This document shows, piece after piece, positions 11,754 to 22,000 of a stretch of 64,000 nt of DNA. A model generated the notes under the pieces. That model did not search any database, was not told where the DNA came from, and saw only the letters and a program-made list of their open reading frames with translations. The translations under genes were made by a program, and so were the position numbers. Position 1 is the first letter of the stretch. Every line of letters begins with the position of its first letter. Source of the stretch: Lepisosteus oculatus (lineage: Eukaryota; Chordata; Actinopteri; Semionotiformes; Lepisosteidae); assembly GCF_040954835.1 (NCBI RefSeq), contig NC_090709.1, positions 43,780,490 through 43,844,489 on the forward strand, given 5' to 3'.

Positions 11754-12253
11754 TGTTACGAACCCTGGCTCCCGGCAACGGAGGAGGCAGAAGTAGGCGT
11801 AGCCCCTATCTATCAGTTCACCTATCAGTTTTCCCATTCACCACCACACCCCCGTCTCATCCTACTTAAACACCTGTCCTTCCCTAACTTGTTGCTCAGT
11901 GTTGGTTTTCCCTATCGAGCTTCCTGGTTGCGCTTCTTCTACTCTGTGTTTGTCTTGGATTTCGGCTTTCGGTTTTTCCCTTTGGACTTCGGCTTTTCGG
12001 ATCTCGGCTTGGATTGGTGCTTTCGCTCTGTTTTGGATTTCTGGCTACCTCTGGATTCTCGGATTGCTCTACGGACTACGGCTTCGGATTACTCTTCGGC
12101 TTCGGTACACGTACCCTTTTGGATATCTGGCTTCCCCTGGACTCTCGGCTCGTTCCTACGATTACGGTTTGCTTTCGGATTACGACTTGGCTTTGTTCGC
12201 TCCTGCAAGTGGGTTCACTCACTCGTTCGGTCCCTGTTACCGAACTCGGAACA
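11754..12253 (+). repeat. 3' LTR of the sushi-like element
   Basis: A 500-bp copy of the LTR, directly after a run of G. It carries a small internal duplication of the CTATCAGTT word relative to the 5' LTR, and about 19 base differences. Confidence 0.88.
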
Positions 12254-13224
12254 CTTGTGTTTTTAACCATTTCAATCTATTCAATATCTTAGAGCATTTG
12301 GTTATACTATTGACACCTTTATTATTCCATGTCACAATGTTGAGAATTATCCATTAAACATAAACAAATACAGTGTAAGAGTGAGAGAGTATGTTACAAT
12401 GTTGTATATCCCAACCACCAAAGTGATGACTCCAAAATGCTGTCTCAAGCTCCCACCCTCCATTCCCCTTCCCTTAATGATCATGAAGCTGAGAAAAAAA
12501 AACCTTGCTTTTTACTCACCCAAGTCAATCATTATACCAGTATCTAAATGTATTCGTTATTAGTATACAACTTCACAAAATAATGTACATAAACATTATT
12601 ACATTTCATATCTTGAAACATATTGTACTCTGAGGGCAAGGCTATCTTTCCAAATTTCAATGTGTTTAAACAATACACAAAGCACGTAAGCTGCTTTAAC
12701 ACAACATAGCACAACATAGACACAAGCAGAAGAGATTATAAATTCTATCCAGTTAAATGAAATACATAGGCATTACACCATGTAAGAGTGGGGAATGAGG
12801 TGGACAGATTTCACAGACGTCTGCTCTTTATTGTGCATAACTCATAACAGACACAGAACAGCAAAAACCCGCCAAGGCACCCAAGTGCCGCAAAGTGGTA
12901 ATCCCCAAAACCCAAAGTGCCACAGCATCATAAACCCCAAATGGACGCTGTGTATGACATCCCCCATCCACCCCTTCAGAAGATGAAACAAACACAGTTC
13001 TTCCAGACAGTGAAAAGCCCTGCTGGAAGTAGGGCTGGCCAGCACAATAAAAGCTATAGAAAATCAGTAATAAACACATTAAGCCAGGCTGGTCTGGACC
13101 TGACTCTGGCTGGCCATGGAGAAGGAGCTATGGGTTGCTCCGTCACAGGAACAGACGGCTCCACCGGGACTTTGACCTTTCGCCTGGGAGTCCAGAAGGG
13201 GCAGGCTCGGCCTCCACGTCAGAG
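12254..13224. other. no gene seen
   Basis: AT-rich to about 12.8 kb, then more GC-rich sequence. Short reading frames occur on both strands, but none has recognisable motifs or splice context. The older LTR interrupted at 6988 does not clearly resume here. Confidence 0.45.
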
Positions 13225-13640
13225 TGTGTGGGCGCTGTCACTCTGCCGAGGCAGCTGGCGTGCCATCAAAAGAGAGGCAGAAGGTGGAGGGACCCAGCTA
13301 CTCTGTGACCTGTAAAGGAGAAGACAAAAAGACTGCAGCTTGTGCTCCCAATTGGGCCTTCGGATCCACCTGGACAGCGATCCCAAGCGGCTTCATTCAC
13401 CCTGTGCGACATGTCATTCCACCTTTCATGTGGCGCTGGCGTTCGGCCACCCTGCTGTGGGTGCGTGCCATTTTTGAGAGTCTGGATCACGCGTTCCACA
13501 CACCCGTTTGCCTTCAGGTTGTAGAAAACAATGCGAATGTGTCAAATGCCTTGATCAGTCAAAAAAGACTCAACCTCTCCAGACACAAACTGCGGCCCAT
13601 TGTCAGCTGTGATCAGGGGAGCCCAGTCAGCTGTGTGATT
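13225..13640 (-). mobile_element. retroelement integrase fragment
   Basis: On the minus strand, short blocks resemble a Ty3-type integrase core: DNGPQFVSGEVESFL, RIVFYNLKANG and CVERVIQTLKNG, the usual order of the D-GPQF and N-G-ER-Q motifs. Only this scrap is present, with no LTR nearby, and it is broken. An old fossil of an LTR element unrelated in detail to the one at 7-12 kb. Confidence 0.6.
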
Positions 13641-13844
13641 TCAGGCCAGTGAGATTAGAGCAAAGCACACAGATATGTGTTAGACAAACAGTGGTGAAGT
13701 TACTATAGTACAAATGGTAGCTGTGTGCTTTTCCTCGTATCACTGCGGTCTTACTGTAGACTTTTTCTTGGTTCAAGAGGCTGTTATTGCTATTCCTACA
13801 GAGAAATATAAAATCCAGTTAACATTGTAAAAATACATAACATG

Positions 13845-14280
13845 ATCGATTCTGAGTGTTACATTGCTCTGATCTGTCAGTGTGTGACCAATACTGTGTG
13901 TTACGCTGCTCTGGGCTTTCAGTGTGCGATTGATATTGTGTGTTACACTGCTCTGATCTGTCAGTATGATTTATGTTTGCTCTCCAGTCAAACAGGCCAC
14001 ATCCTCACAGTACAGTACAGTAAAGCCCAAAGAGATCAGGATAAAATCACAGTGTAATGCAATAAAACCAAGTGATTTCAGGTTAAAACCCAGTCTGTGT
14101 AGTAAACCCAGTGAAATTATGACAAAAGCACAGTGCAGTAGAACCTATGAGATCAGAGTAAAAATGCAGTGCAATGAAGTAGAACCTATGAGACCAGGGT
14201 TAAAACACAGTCCAGTGCAATGAAGCCCAGTGTAATTGGGGTATAAAACAGGTCCAATACAACAAAGTCCAGTGAGATCA
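13845..14280 (+). repeat. diverged minisatellites
   Basis: 13845-13975 holds three units of a roughly 43-bp motif (TGTTACACTGCTCTGATCTG, then a TCAGTGTG word), the same family as 14900-15530. From about 14000 to 14280 a different, decayed ~33-bp motif of the type AGTGCAGTAAAACC...GAGATCAG repeats about eight times. Both lie upstream of the RING-GTPase gene. Confidence 0.65.
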
Positions 14281-14405
14281 GAATTTAAAAGAAGACTGTC
14301 AGGCTGAAAGTGTTCTAGCAGTAGAATCTTTCATAACAATTTCTGTGAACCCTTCTGAGTGATCAGCTCACAATTGATAGTTCTAATTTCCTTAAATGGA
14401 ACATC

Positions 14406-14419
14406 TTTCACTTTCACTT
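14406..14419 (-). promoter_or_regulatory. candidate interferon-stimulated response element
   Basis: TTTCACTTTCACTT is the complement of AAGTGAAAGTGAAA, which fits the ISRE/IRF core GAAANNGAAA. It ends about 30 bp before a strong splice donor (TTTTG/GTGAGTAAT at 14451-14452), the compact layout often seen in interferon-induced genes. A chance match cannot be excluded. Confidence 0.5.
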
Positions 14420-14451
14420 CAACTCTGCTGAAAAAGGAGCTGCTGCTTTTG
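14420..14451 (+). other. candidate non-coding first exon of the RNF112-like gene
   Basis: A short stretch between the ISRE-like motif and the donor GTGAGTAA. It would splice to the acceptor at 15582-15583 (TCTAAACAG), whose exon begins with 12 nt of leader before ATG. The transcription start is not visible; this is inferred from spacing only. Confidence 0.35.
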
Positions 14452-14589
14452 GTGAGTAATACAAATTAAATCTTCTCATCCACACAGACAGGGATCAGGA
14501 GAGCCCAGACAGCTGTGGTATTTCAGTACAGCCCAGTGAAATTAGAGCAAATCGTACAGATGTGTTAGACTAGCATAGCTGAAGTTATT

Positions 14590-14715
14590 ATCATCATCCA
14601 GGTGGGGCTGCACACTGGTGGCGGAGTGGGATTCCCCATTACTTGTAAAGCACTTTGAGTGGAGTGTCCAGAAAAGCGCTATATTAAGTGTAAGCAAAAA
14701 TTATTATTATAGGAC
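14590..14715 (+). mobile_element. SINE3 3'-tail fragment
   Basis: CATCCAGGTGGGGCTGCAC, CCCCATTAC(T/C)TGTAAAGC and TTTGAGTGGAGTGTCCAGAA, ending in TTATTATTAT, match the tail of the full SINE at 57205-57790. Only the tail is present. Confidence 0.7.
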
Positions 14716-14899
14716 GGACTGTGTGGTGTTGAGTTCTGTGTGGCTGTTCCTCTTATTATTACTGTCTTACTATACTTCTTCTTGGTTCAAGAGCCTATTA
14801 TGGCTTCAGAGAAATTTAAAATCTATTTAACACTGTGAAAATACTGGACCTGTATCTGAAACATAAATACTTAGTAATGTGATCAGTGTTAAATATTGC

Positions 14900-15530
14900 T
14901 GATTTTCAGTGTGTGATCACTGCTGTCTGCTACACTGCTAAGTAAATGTCGGTGTCTGATTGTTACATTGCTCTCATCTGTCAGTATGTAATTGATACTG
15001 TGAGTTACACTGCTGTGGGCTGTCAGTGATTGATACTGTGAGTTACACTGCTCTGATCTGTCAGTGTGTGATCGATACTGTGTGTTACATTGCTCTCATC
15101 TGTCAGTATGTAATTAATACTGTGAGTTACACTGCTGTGGGCTGTCAGTGATTGATACTGTGAGTTACACTGCTCTGATCTGTCAGTGTGTGATCGATAC
15201 TGTGTGTTACATTGCTCTCATCTGTCAGTATGTAATTAATACTGTGAGTTACACTGCTGTGGGCTGTCAGTGATTGATACTGTGAGTTACACTGCTCTGA
15301 TCTGTCAGTGTGTCATCGATACTGTGAGTTACACTGCTCTGATCTGTCAGTGTGTGATCGATACTGTGTGTTACATTGCACTCATCTGTCAGTATGTAAT
15401 CAATACTGTGAGTTACACTGCTGTGGGCTGTCAGTGATTGATACTGTGAGTTACACTGCTCTGATCTGTCAGTGTGTCATCGATACTGTGTGTTACACTG
15501 CTCTGATCTGTCAGTGTGTGTATTTATAAA
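14900..15530 (+). repeat. ~43-bp minisatellite with ~125-bp higher order
   Basis: About 14 units of GAGTTACACTGCTCTGATCT followed by GTCAGTGTGTGATCGATACT. Triplets of variant units repeat with a period near 122 bp (the AGTATGTAATTAATACTG word recurs). The array stops about 50 bp before the first coding exon of the RING-GTPase gene and is part of its first intron if exon 1 is at 14.4 kb. Confidence 0.85.
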
Positions 15531-15595
15531 TGCTATCGTACTTGAATTGGTCCTTGTTCTTGTTTTTATCTTTGTCTAAACAGGATTATTGTGAC

Positions 15596-16063
15596 ATGGG
15601 ACAGTCAATGGGGAATTCTCAGTGCCCATCAGAAAAAAGGTATTATTATGATTTAAACTTAAAATCATAATAATGTGTTTAGAAGACAACTCAGTTCCAG
15701 GACAGCTGGTCCTGCCATCCAAGTCCTTTTCTGTCTTTGGCTGTGGATTGGCTGCTGACTGTGTCTCGGTCTCTCTCTTCCCTCTGCTCCAGCTTGTCTT
15801 TGGCCTGCCTGATGTCCGAGCAGCAGCAGGAGGCAGTAGAGAGCTCTCTGTTTCCTGATCTCGAGCAGGAGGACATAGGAAGCTCCGTGTTGTCTGAGCC
15901 TCAGTGCTCCATTTGCTTGGGCAGTTTCTCCAAGCCAGTGATTATCCAGTGTGGCCACGAGTTCTGCCAAGACTGCATCGAGTCCTTCTGGGTCGACCTC
16001 GTGGTCACCTGTCCCCAATGCCACAAGGTGTGTGAGCGTGCGAGCACAGTCAAGAGAGAGGAG
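15596..16063 (+). CDS. N-terminus and RING exons of the RNF112-like gene
   Basis: Exon 15584-15639 starts ATG at 15596 (MGQSMGNSQCPS). The glycine after Met suggests possible N-myristoylation, but position 6 is Gly rather than Ser/Thr, so this is weak. Exon 15793-16063 gives the RING: CSIC, then CGHEFCQDC and CPQC, a complete C3HC4 set, preceded by a glutamate-rich leader (EQQQEAVESSLFPDLEQED). The first ATG is favoured because it follows an acceptor by 12 nt and keeps frame with the RING exon. Confidence 0.85.
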
Positions 16064-19000
16064 GTGAGTTGTAGTATTGTTTTCTGCGAGGGCTGCAGGG
16101 TGACACAGAGGCTGCGTCTCTTTTTCCATTAGAAGCTTTCCTGACAGTCAGGGTACGGGGAACATTTTGAAACCCAGATACACTTGCTGGAGAATCCTGG
16201 TGTGGCAGGTGCACAGTGTACACTGTGAGATGGGTAGACTTTAGATGCCCTGTGCTCCTGGTGCAACAGCAAGCACTCTGACCTGGGGGATGTCAGAGAG
16301 AGATGCCCGTCCAGTGGGCATCAGCACTCTGCTCCACACTTCCACTACCCTCTGTGTAAAGTTAAATGCCTCCTGGTCTCAGTTCTAAATGTTGTCTCCC
16401 ACCTCCAGGGCTCTGGCAAGCCCATTCAGCTGGTCCATGTCAGTCCTGATGGCTCCCTCCTGTTGAAAGAGAATGTGCTTCGGCAGTGTTTCCTGCGCTC
16501 AGATGTTAGGGAGACTCCACTCTGTGTGGTGGCCATTGTCGGGGAGAGGAGGAAGGGCAAGTCTTTCCTCCTCAACTACCTCCTGCGCAAACTGTCTAAA
16601 ATGGTGAGAGCACCCCACCCCCTCCGCTCTCTGTATAAAGCAGTGTCATACAGCCCTGACATCCCACCCCCACCACTCTCTGTGTAAAGTCCCGTCTTAT
16701 GACCATGGTTGTGAATGCTCCTTTACCTGTGAACACAGGACATCTGGATGAGTGACGATGAGCTTCTGCGAGGGTTCGAGTGGCAGCCTGGAACTGAGAC
16801 CATGACGAAGGGTGTGTTCATCTGGAGCCGGCCTCTGTTTCTGGAGACACAGGAGGGCAAGGCAAGGGCTGGGCAAGCTGGGAATTCATCTGTTGTAGGG
16901 GGCGCAACTGTTTGACTCAGACAGGTGCAGGTTGAACTAAGTCAGAGAGTCTTTCACAGACCCTGCAGGCATCCTGAATAAGCAGGAATGAGAGCTCTAC
17001 TGACCCTCACCAGCCCCTGTTACCCACTTGTCCACACTCAGGGCATCTGTGTGGCATTCTCTGCTCAGGAATGGGAAGGTTTTGGTGCATCAAATCACCA
17101 AACAAATAAGAGGAGGTCATTCCCATCCAGTCTGATTGGTACAGTAGTTAGTAGGCCATTGAGCCATTGGCTGGGCAGCTTGTTCCACACTCTCACCACC
17201 CTTTGTGTAAAGCTCTGTCAGCTCTGTGTTGGTACCGGAAGGGAAGAAGAGACAGATGACCACTGCATCTCTGATCAGAACATTCCGTTTTTGTCCCCTC
17301 TGTCCAGTTGGCTGTCTTCCTGGTGGACACTGAGGGATCCATGGATTTGTTGCGGGAGACGGAGCTGAGCGTGAAGCTGTCTGCCCTGAGCGTCTTTCTC
17401 AGCTCACATATGGTGAGAATTGCGTGGCCCTGTCCCACCTTCCTTGATGACTCTGTACCCCTTGCTGTGCTCTGGAGAGGTGACGTCTCCCCTGTCCTCT
17501 CTCCCAGATCTTCAACGTTCATGCTGATGTGAAGAAAACAGACCTGGAATACCTGGAGGTACAGCACCCAGCCACGGTCTTATCCCCTGATGTGCCACAC
17601 AGCACCTGCACAAGGGAGCTGTGGTGCAGTGGGGGGCTAAAACCGGGAACCTCTCAGTGTCACAGGTCCTTCAACTGGGACTGTGGAGCAATTGCAGTGC
17701 TGGGTCTCTCTGACCGGGGTATGAGTTTGCCCCCTGCTGGTGACGTGTGGCATGAGCACAGCACTGCATGACTCGAGGTGCTATTGTGTGTGATGCTCTG
17801 TGCTGCCTGGTTTTCCTCACAGGGCTATATAAATAGGCCAGTCCTATCTTTCCCCATGTGTGTCTGTCTGTGTATGTGATTGTATTTGTATATTTGTTTT
17901 ATATGTGTATATTTGTTTTATATGTGTATCCATGTTTATTTTTTATGAGTGCCTGTGTCTCTGTCAGACTGTCTGACAGATTCAAATTCTTCTCAGGATT
18001 ATTGGCATGAGTGGTAAACTACACTGTTGCCAAAACAGAAACAATTAACTCTGCAATTACAGACAGTTTTAACAGAGAGAACCTACAGTATGACTTTCTC
18101 TTTCTCTGTCTCTGACACACAGCTGGCTTGTGTTTACTCTGTTTGCAGCTGCTGTATCTTGTGGCACAAAAGGGTGAAGGAGCCTTTAACCTGAAGCATT
18201 TTCAGGTATGAAATTTACTCTTGAGTGCAGTGTCAGAAACTGCAAACACAGCCACAGTCTCTGCAAACATGAGAAAGGAAGGTATCATGGTTAACAGTGT
18301 CGAAAGCAGCCATAAACACATTGTTTTTACCAATTTACTAAGGCATGCAGTGTCCAATTGAGAGAAAGCAGATTTGCAGGCATCATAACAGTTGTCATAA
18401 TATTGGTTTGGCTATTTAATCTATTTCAATCATTCTCATGCACATTATTACTTGAGCTGTACTGTAGAACAGCAAGTGAGGCTCTTCAATCTATAGAAAT
18501 CGTTAGGATTTCATGACTTTGTGAGGTGAGCTGATATGAGATCTTTCTCAATCTCTGATAAAGGGGTTTGATTTCCTGGTGCGGGACTGGACACAAACTC
18601 GGGAATTTGGACAGTCTGGAGGATTCCGACATCTGGAGAGAATCATCCAGGTAGGAGAAATACTATGGACCTTATATACAGACGCAGCCATTCAAAGTGC
18701 GCGGTACAGACACGTACCGCAGGTAATTGGCTGCGGTATCGCGTATCATGACGCGGTACGTGATTGGTTGACCGACAGGGGCACTCGTGCTCCATTGGTC
18801 TGTTGTAGAAAGACTTACTGTAAATGTCTTTACTGTGCCCGTTGTAGATATTGAGTTTTACCACTGAAGGGAAATCTTAGTAGCTGAGATTCATGTATTA
18901 TTCATGTAATATTCATGTACTGCAACCGGGCTGTGTAAGGCTGTTTCGCCTCCCTATTCATGTGAGTTCCCCTGTAGCCAACTGGTCTAGGTGTGTGACT

Positions 19001-22000
19001 AACAACGTACAGGTTGTGTGTTCAAATCCGGCTGGTGCTGGACTTTTCTTTTAACAAACATTTTTCGAAAAAATAGAATAGCGATATTATGGACAATCGA
19101 TTGACTTTTATATTTCAAAATATCACAACATGATCGATTCTAAGTCATTTTTGATAACAATGAATAGTCACTTTCTTCCTTTCTGACAGCGGTTCCTGCT
19201 TCTATTGTGTGTGTGTGCAACAGAGTAAATTTTTATAGAGAAATGGAGGCTGAACAGTATGCGTTACAATATAAACATTTATATTGATTTAAATCGTGTT
19301 CTGATTTAAATCGCAAATGCGTGTTTAATTATGTGTTTTTTTTTAATCATAATCAGGCTAATGCATTTCTACATTTTCTGTATGAACCAGCTTAGAGGTT
19401 CATACAGAAAGACAGCTTGTGTTTAAATTGAGTGTAAGGTAATTTACACCCAATTCCCTTACACAAAGCAGAAGAGAAATCTTCTGCCCCTTATGCAAAA
19501 CCCTTATGCAAAACCAAACCCTCCTCCCATCCCAGTTTACCCTCTTTATCATCCTCAAAATCTACCTCGGTTTTCAACTTAAAGCATTACTGCTTACTGC
19601 GTTTTTGAGGGGGAGGTGTCTTTCACTGGAAATCTCGCCTGCCTCCACTACTCAACCCCCTCTCTCCAGGAGTGCTGGCTGTGACGAATTAAACCGGTCT
19701 CACAGGTATTCAAAGTAGGAAGTACAGTGTTAAGTGGTAGCTGGGCTACTCCCTCAATAGAATCGCTTTAACATGCTAATGCGTTGGTTTAACAGTACGC
19801 TGGGCAAACGTTCCGAGGTCAAATTCTTCCAGCACGGGGGTACCTTTAAAGCGGAGACGACGGCACCGAAATTTTTTGGCGCGCCTTCTCTTTAAAGCCC
19901 TGGCCAAATATGAAGACAGTACGTACTGTCATAATTCAAACGGAATTGAAAACTACACATCCCAGTTACCATGGTGGTGCTTGTGATCATTGCGTTTAAC
20001 CAACGAAAAAGGGCGAAAAATCAGTCACATGACTTTGGGGCAGAGTTTCGAAAGTCCCTTAAATACATTGAGCACAGCTTTCTCACCACTTAAGATTGCT
20101 TTTGATACCATCCTTACACAAAGCAGAAGGGAAATCTTAGTGCCTGAGCATAAAAAGAATAGGAGCGTACTGCAACGCGTGTGAAGTCCAGAACACGATT
20201 TAAATCGATATAAATGTTTATATTGTAACACATACTGTCCAGCCTCCATTTCTCTATAAAAATTTACTCTGTTGCACACACACACAATAGCAGCAGGAAC
20301 CGCTGTCGAAAAGGAAGAAGGTGACTATTCATTGTTATCAAAAATGACTTAGAATCGATCATGTTGCGATATTTTGAAATATAAAAGTCAATTGATTGTC
20401 CATAATATCGCTATTCTATTTTTTCAAAAAATGTTTGTTAAAAGGTAAGTCTAACACCAGCTGAAGTTGAACACACAACCTGTGCATTGTTAGTCACACA
20501 CCTAGACCAGTAGGCTACAAGACAGCTCGCATAAACAGGGAGGCGAAACAGCCTTACACAGCCCTGTCGCAGTACAAGAATATAATCATACCATTATTAA
20601 ATTCTTGAGATACGCGATTCCATATTATATTCCCTTTTAATCAAATTCTAAAAGTATGCTTGTTGACTCCAGTATCACGTTAGTTAAAGACTTCGAAGCT
20701 TAAAATGTTTAGGGAGAAATGGAATACTGGTGTGTATTTTTTTCTTTAAAGTACCAAGACCAGCTTTATACTGTACGTTTATGTTCCAAAATTAATATAG
20801 TTTATGGCCTTCACACGTGTTGCAGTATGCTCCTATTCTTTTTATGCTCAGCTACTAAGATTTCCCTTCAGTGGTAAAATTAGATATGAATATTCAATAC
20901 TTAAACGAGCACAGTTAAGACATTAAATATACATATACATACTGTATACAGTACAGTTTGCATACGGTAATATGTTTATGTTCCTAAATCAATCTCTTTT
21001 ATGAGCATGTGAAAGGCATGGTGAATCACTGTACTTTGCATGATTGGAAACAAATGCGTGATTGCGAAATGCTGTGGTGTTACTTTTACAAAGACGGTCA
21101 ATGAAAAAAAGAATGTTGACCAGGGCAATACTTTGAGTTTACACTTACAGCTTGTCCAAGGTCATTCATTACTAATACTATTAGTAATATCTTCGTTAAA
21201 GACTGATGGCCACAGCTCAAACATGAGAGGTTGAGCTTTATTAGCTCCACCTTGCGGAAATTCCGGATACTATTATTTTGCTTGTCGTATTATAGGAGAA
21301 TTTACGGTAACTAGCGGTATTTACCGGTAACTCGCGGTATTTACCGGTGGCTTGCGGTAGACTGCGACAGCATACCGGAAAATAATGTGGTATCGCCCGC
21401 GCATTTTGAATGGCTGCATCTGTATATATAACCCTGACCCGTGCTGTGAAAGGCAGAGAGATACTGATACTCTAGACCGGTCAGGAGCTACAACAGTGCC
21501 TCATACAGACAACTACAGGCCACAGACTAAGGAGAAGCAGTTCCTTCAGTCTGTCAGTGTGGGACACTCCTTTTGGATTAAAAAAGACTCTGTTCCTCCA
21601 GCTTGGCAGTGTGGGACACACCCTTCAGACTAAAGAGACTCAGTTCCTTCAGACTGTCATTTTGGGACTCAAGACTAAAGAAACCCCCTCCACAGCCTGT
21701 TCCTTCAGGCTCAGAGCTGCATTATTTTAGATACAGAGGGATGGGATCCTACCCCTTTCCTGTCGACATGTCTGTCTGTGCTTTCAGCGCTTGGAGGAGT
21801 CAGGGACAAACAAACAGGTTCTGAGGATCCTCAGGGAGAAGAGCCCATGCTGCCACTTCATGCCCTTTCCTGGGGACCGACTGCTTTGGAGTCAACAGGG
21901 AACCATGCAAGGTAAAAACCGGACAGTTCCACTCCCAGAGCAGCTGCCCTAATCTTGTAGACAGGTGTTCTGGTCAACCACAGGGAGGTACTGTTGAGTA

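Larger units (their letters stand above)
6989..12253 (+). mobile_element. Ty3/Gypsy LTR element, sushi-ichi-like chromovirus
   Basis: A 5.3-kb element with LTRs at 6989-7476 and 11754-12253, both starting TGTTACGAACC and ending AACA. A gag-like region (about 7.5-8.5 kb) has a PPDRFDGNP-type capsid start and a CCHC knuckle (CLYCGKFGHFKVAC). A protease-like stretch lies near 8.5-8.8 kb, and a long pol frame with a C-terminal chromodomain spans 8781-11753. A G-rich polypurine tract precedes the 3' LTR. The LTRs differ by roughly 4% plus one small indel, so the insertion is fairly recent. The gag-protease part is broken in about two or three places; pol looks open. No target-site duplication is visible. 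Known family: fish sushi-ichi relatives, the lineage from which mammalian PEG10/RTL genes derive. Confidence 0.92.
18677..21424. mobile_element. 2.75-kb foldback DNA element in an intron
   Basis: Ends are inverted: left TACAGACGCAGCCATTC, right complement TACAGATGCAGCCATTC, each next to TATA (18673-18676 and 21425-21428), a possible 4-bp target duplication. Inside, long inverted arms run from about 18815-19310 against about 20185-20900 (for example the TTTATAGAGAAATGGAGGCTG and AGCGATATTATGGACAAT blocks). Another inverted pair is at 20105-20190 and 20805-20880. Both arms carry a tRNA-like A/B-box sequence. No transposase is visible, so it is non-autonomous. It lies in the intron between the G4 exon (ending 18650) and the exon at 21788. 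The superfamily is not clear. Confidence 0.65.

Noticed and set aside
13842-14057. Cys-rich short frames (LICQC repeats) as secreted peptides
   Set aside because: Produced by the 43-bp minisatellite; repeated again in the 15308-15529 frame for the same reason.
14900-15530. Possible CRISPR-like array of direct repeats
   Set aside because: Repeats are head to tail without unique spacers, in a eukaryotic context; it is a minisatellite.
15793-15880. Alternative start of the RING protein at an internal ATG (upstream frame from 15737)
   Set aside because: The frame upstream of 15793 is intron sequence before a good acceptor (CTGCTCCAG), and the 15596 ATG exon joins in phase.
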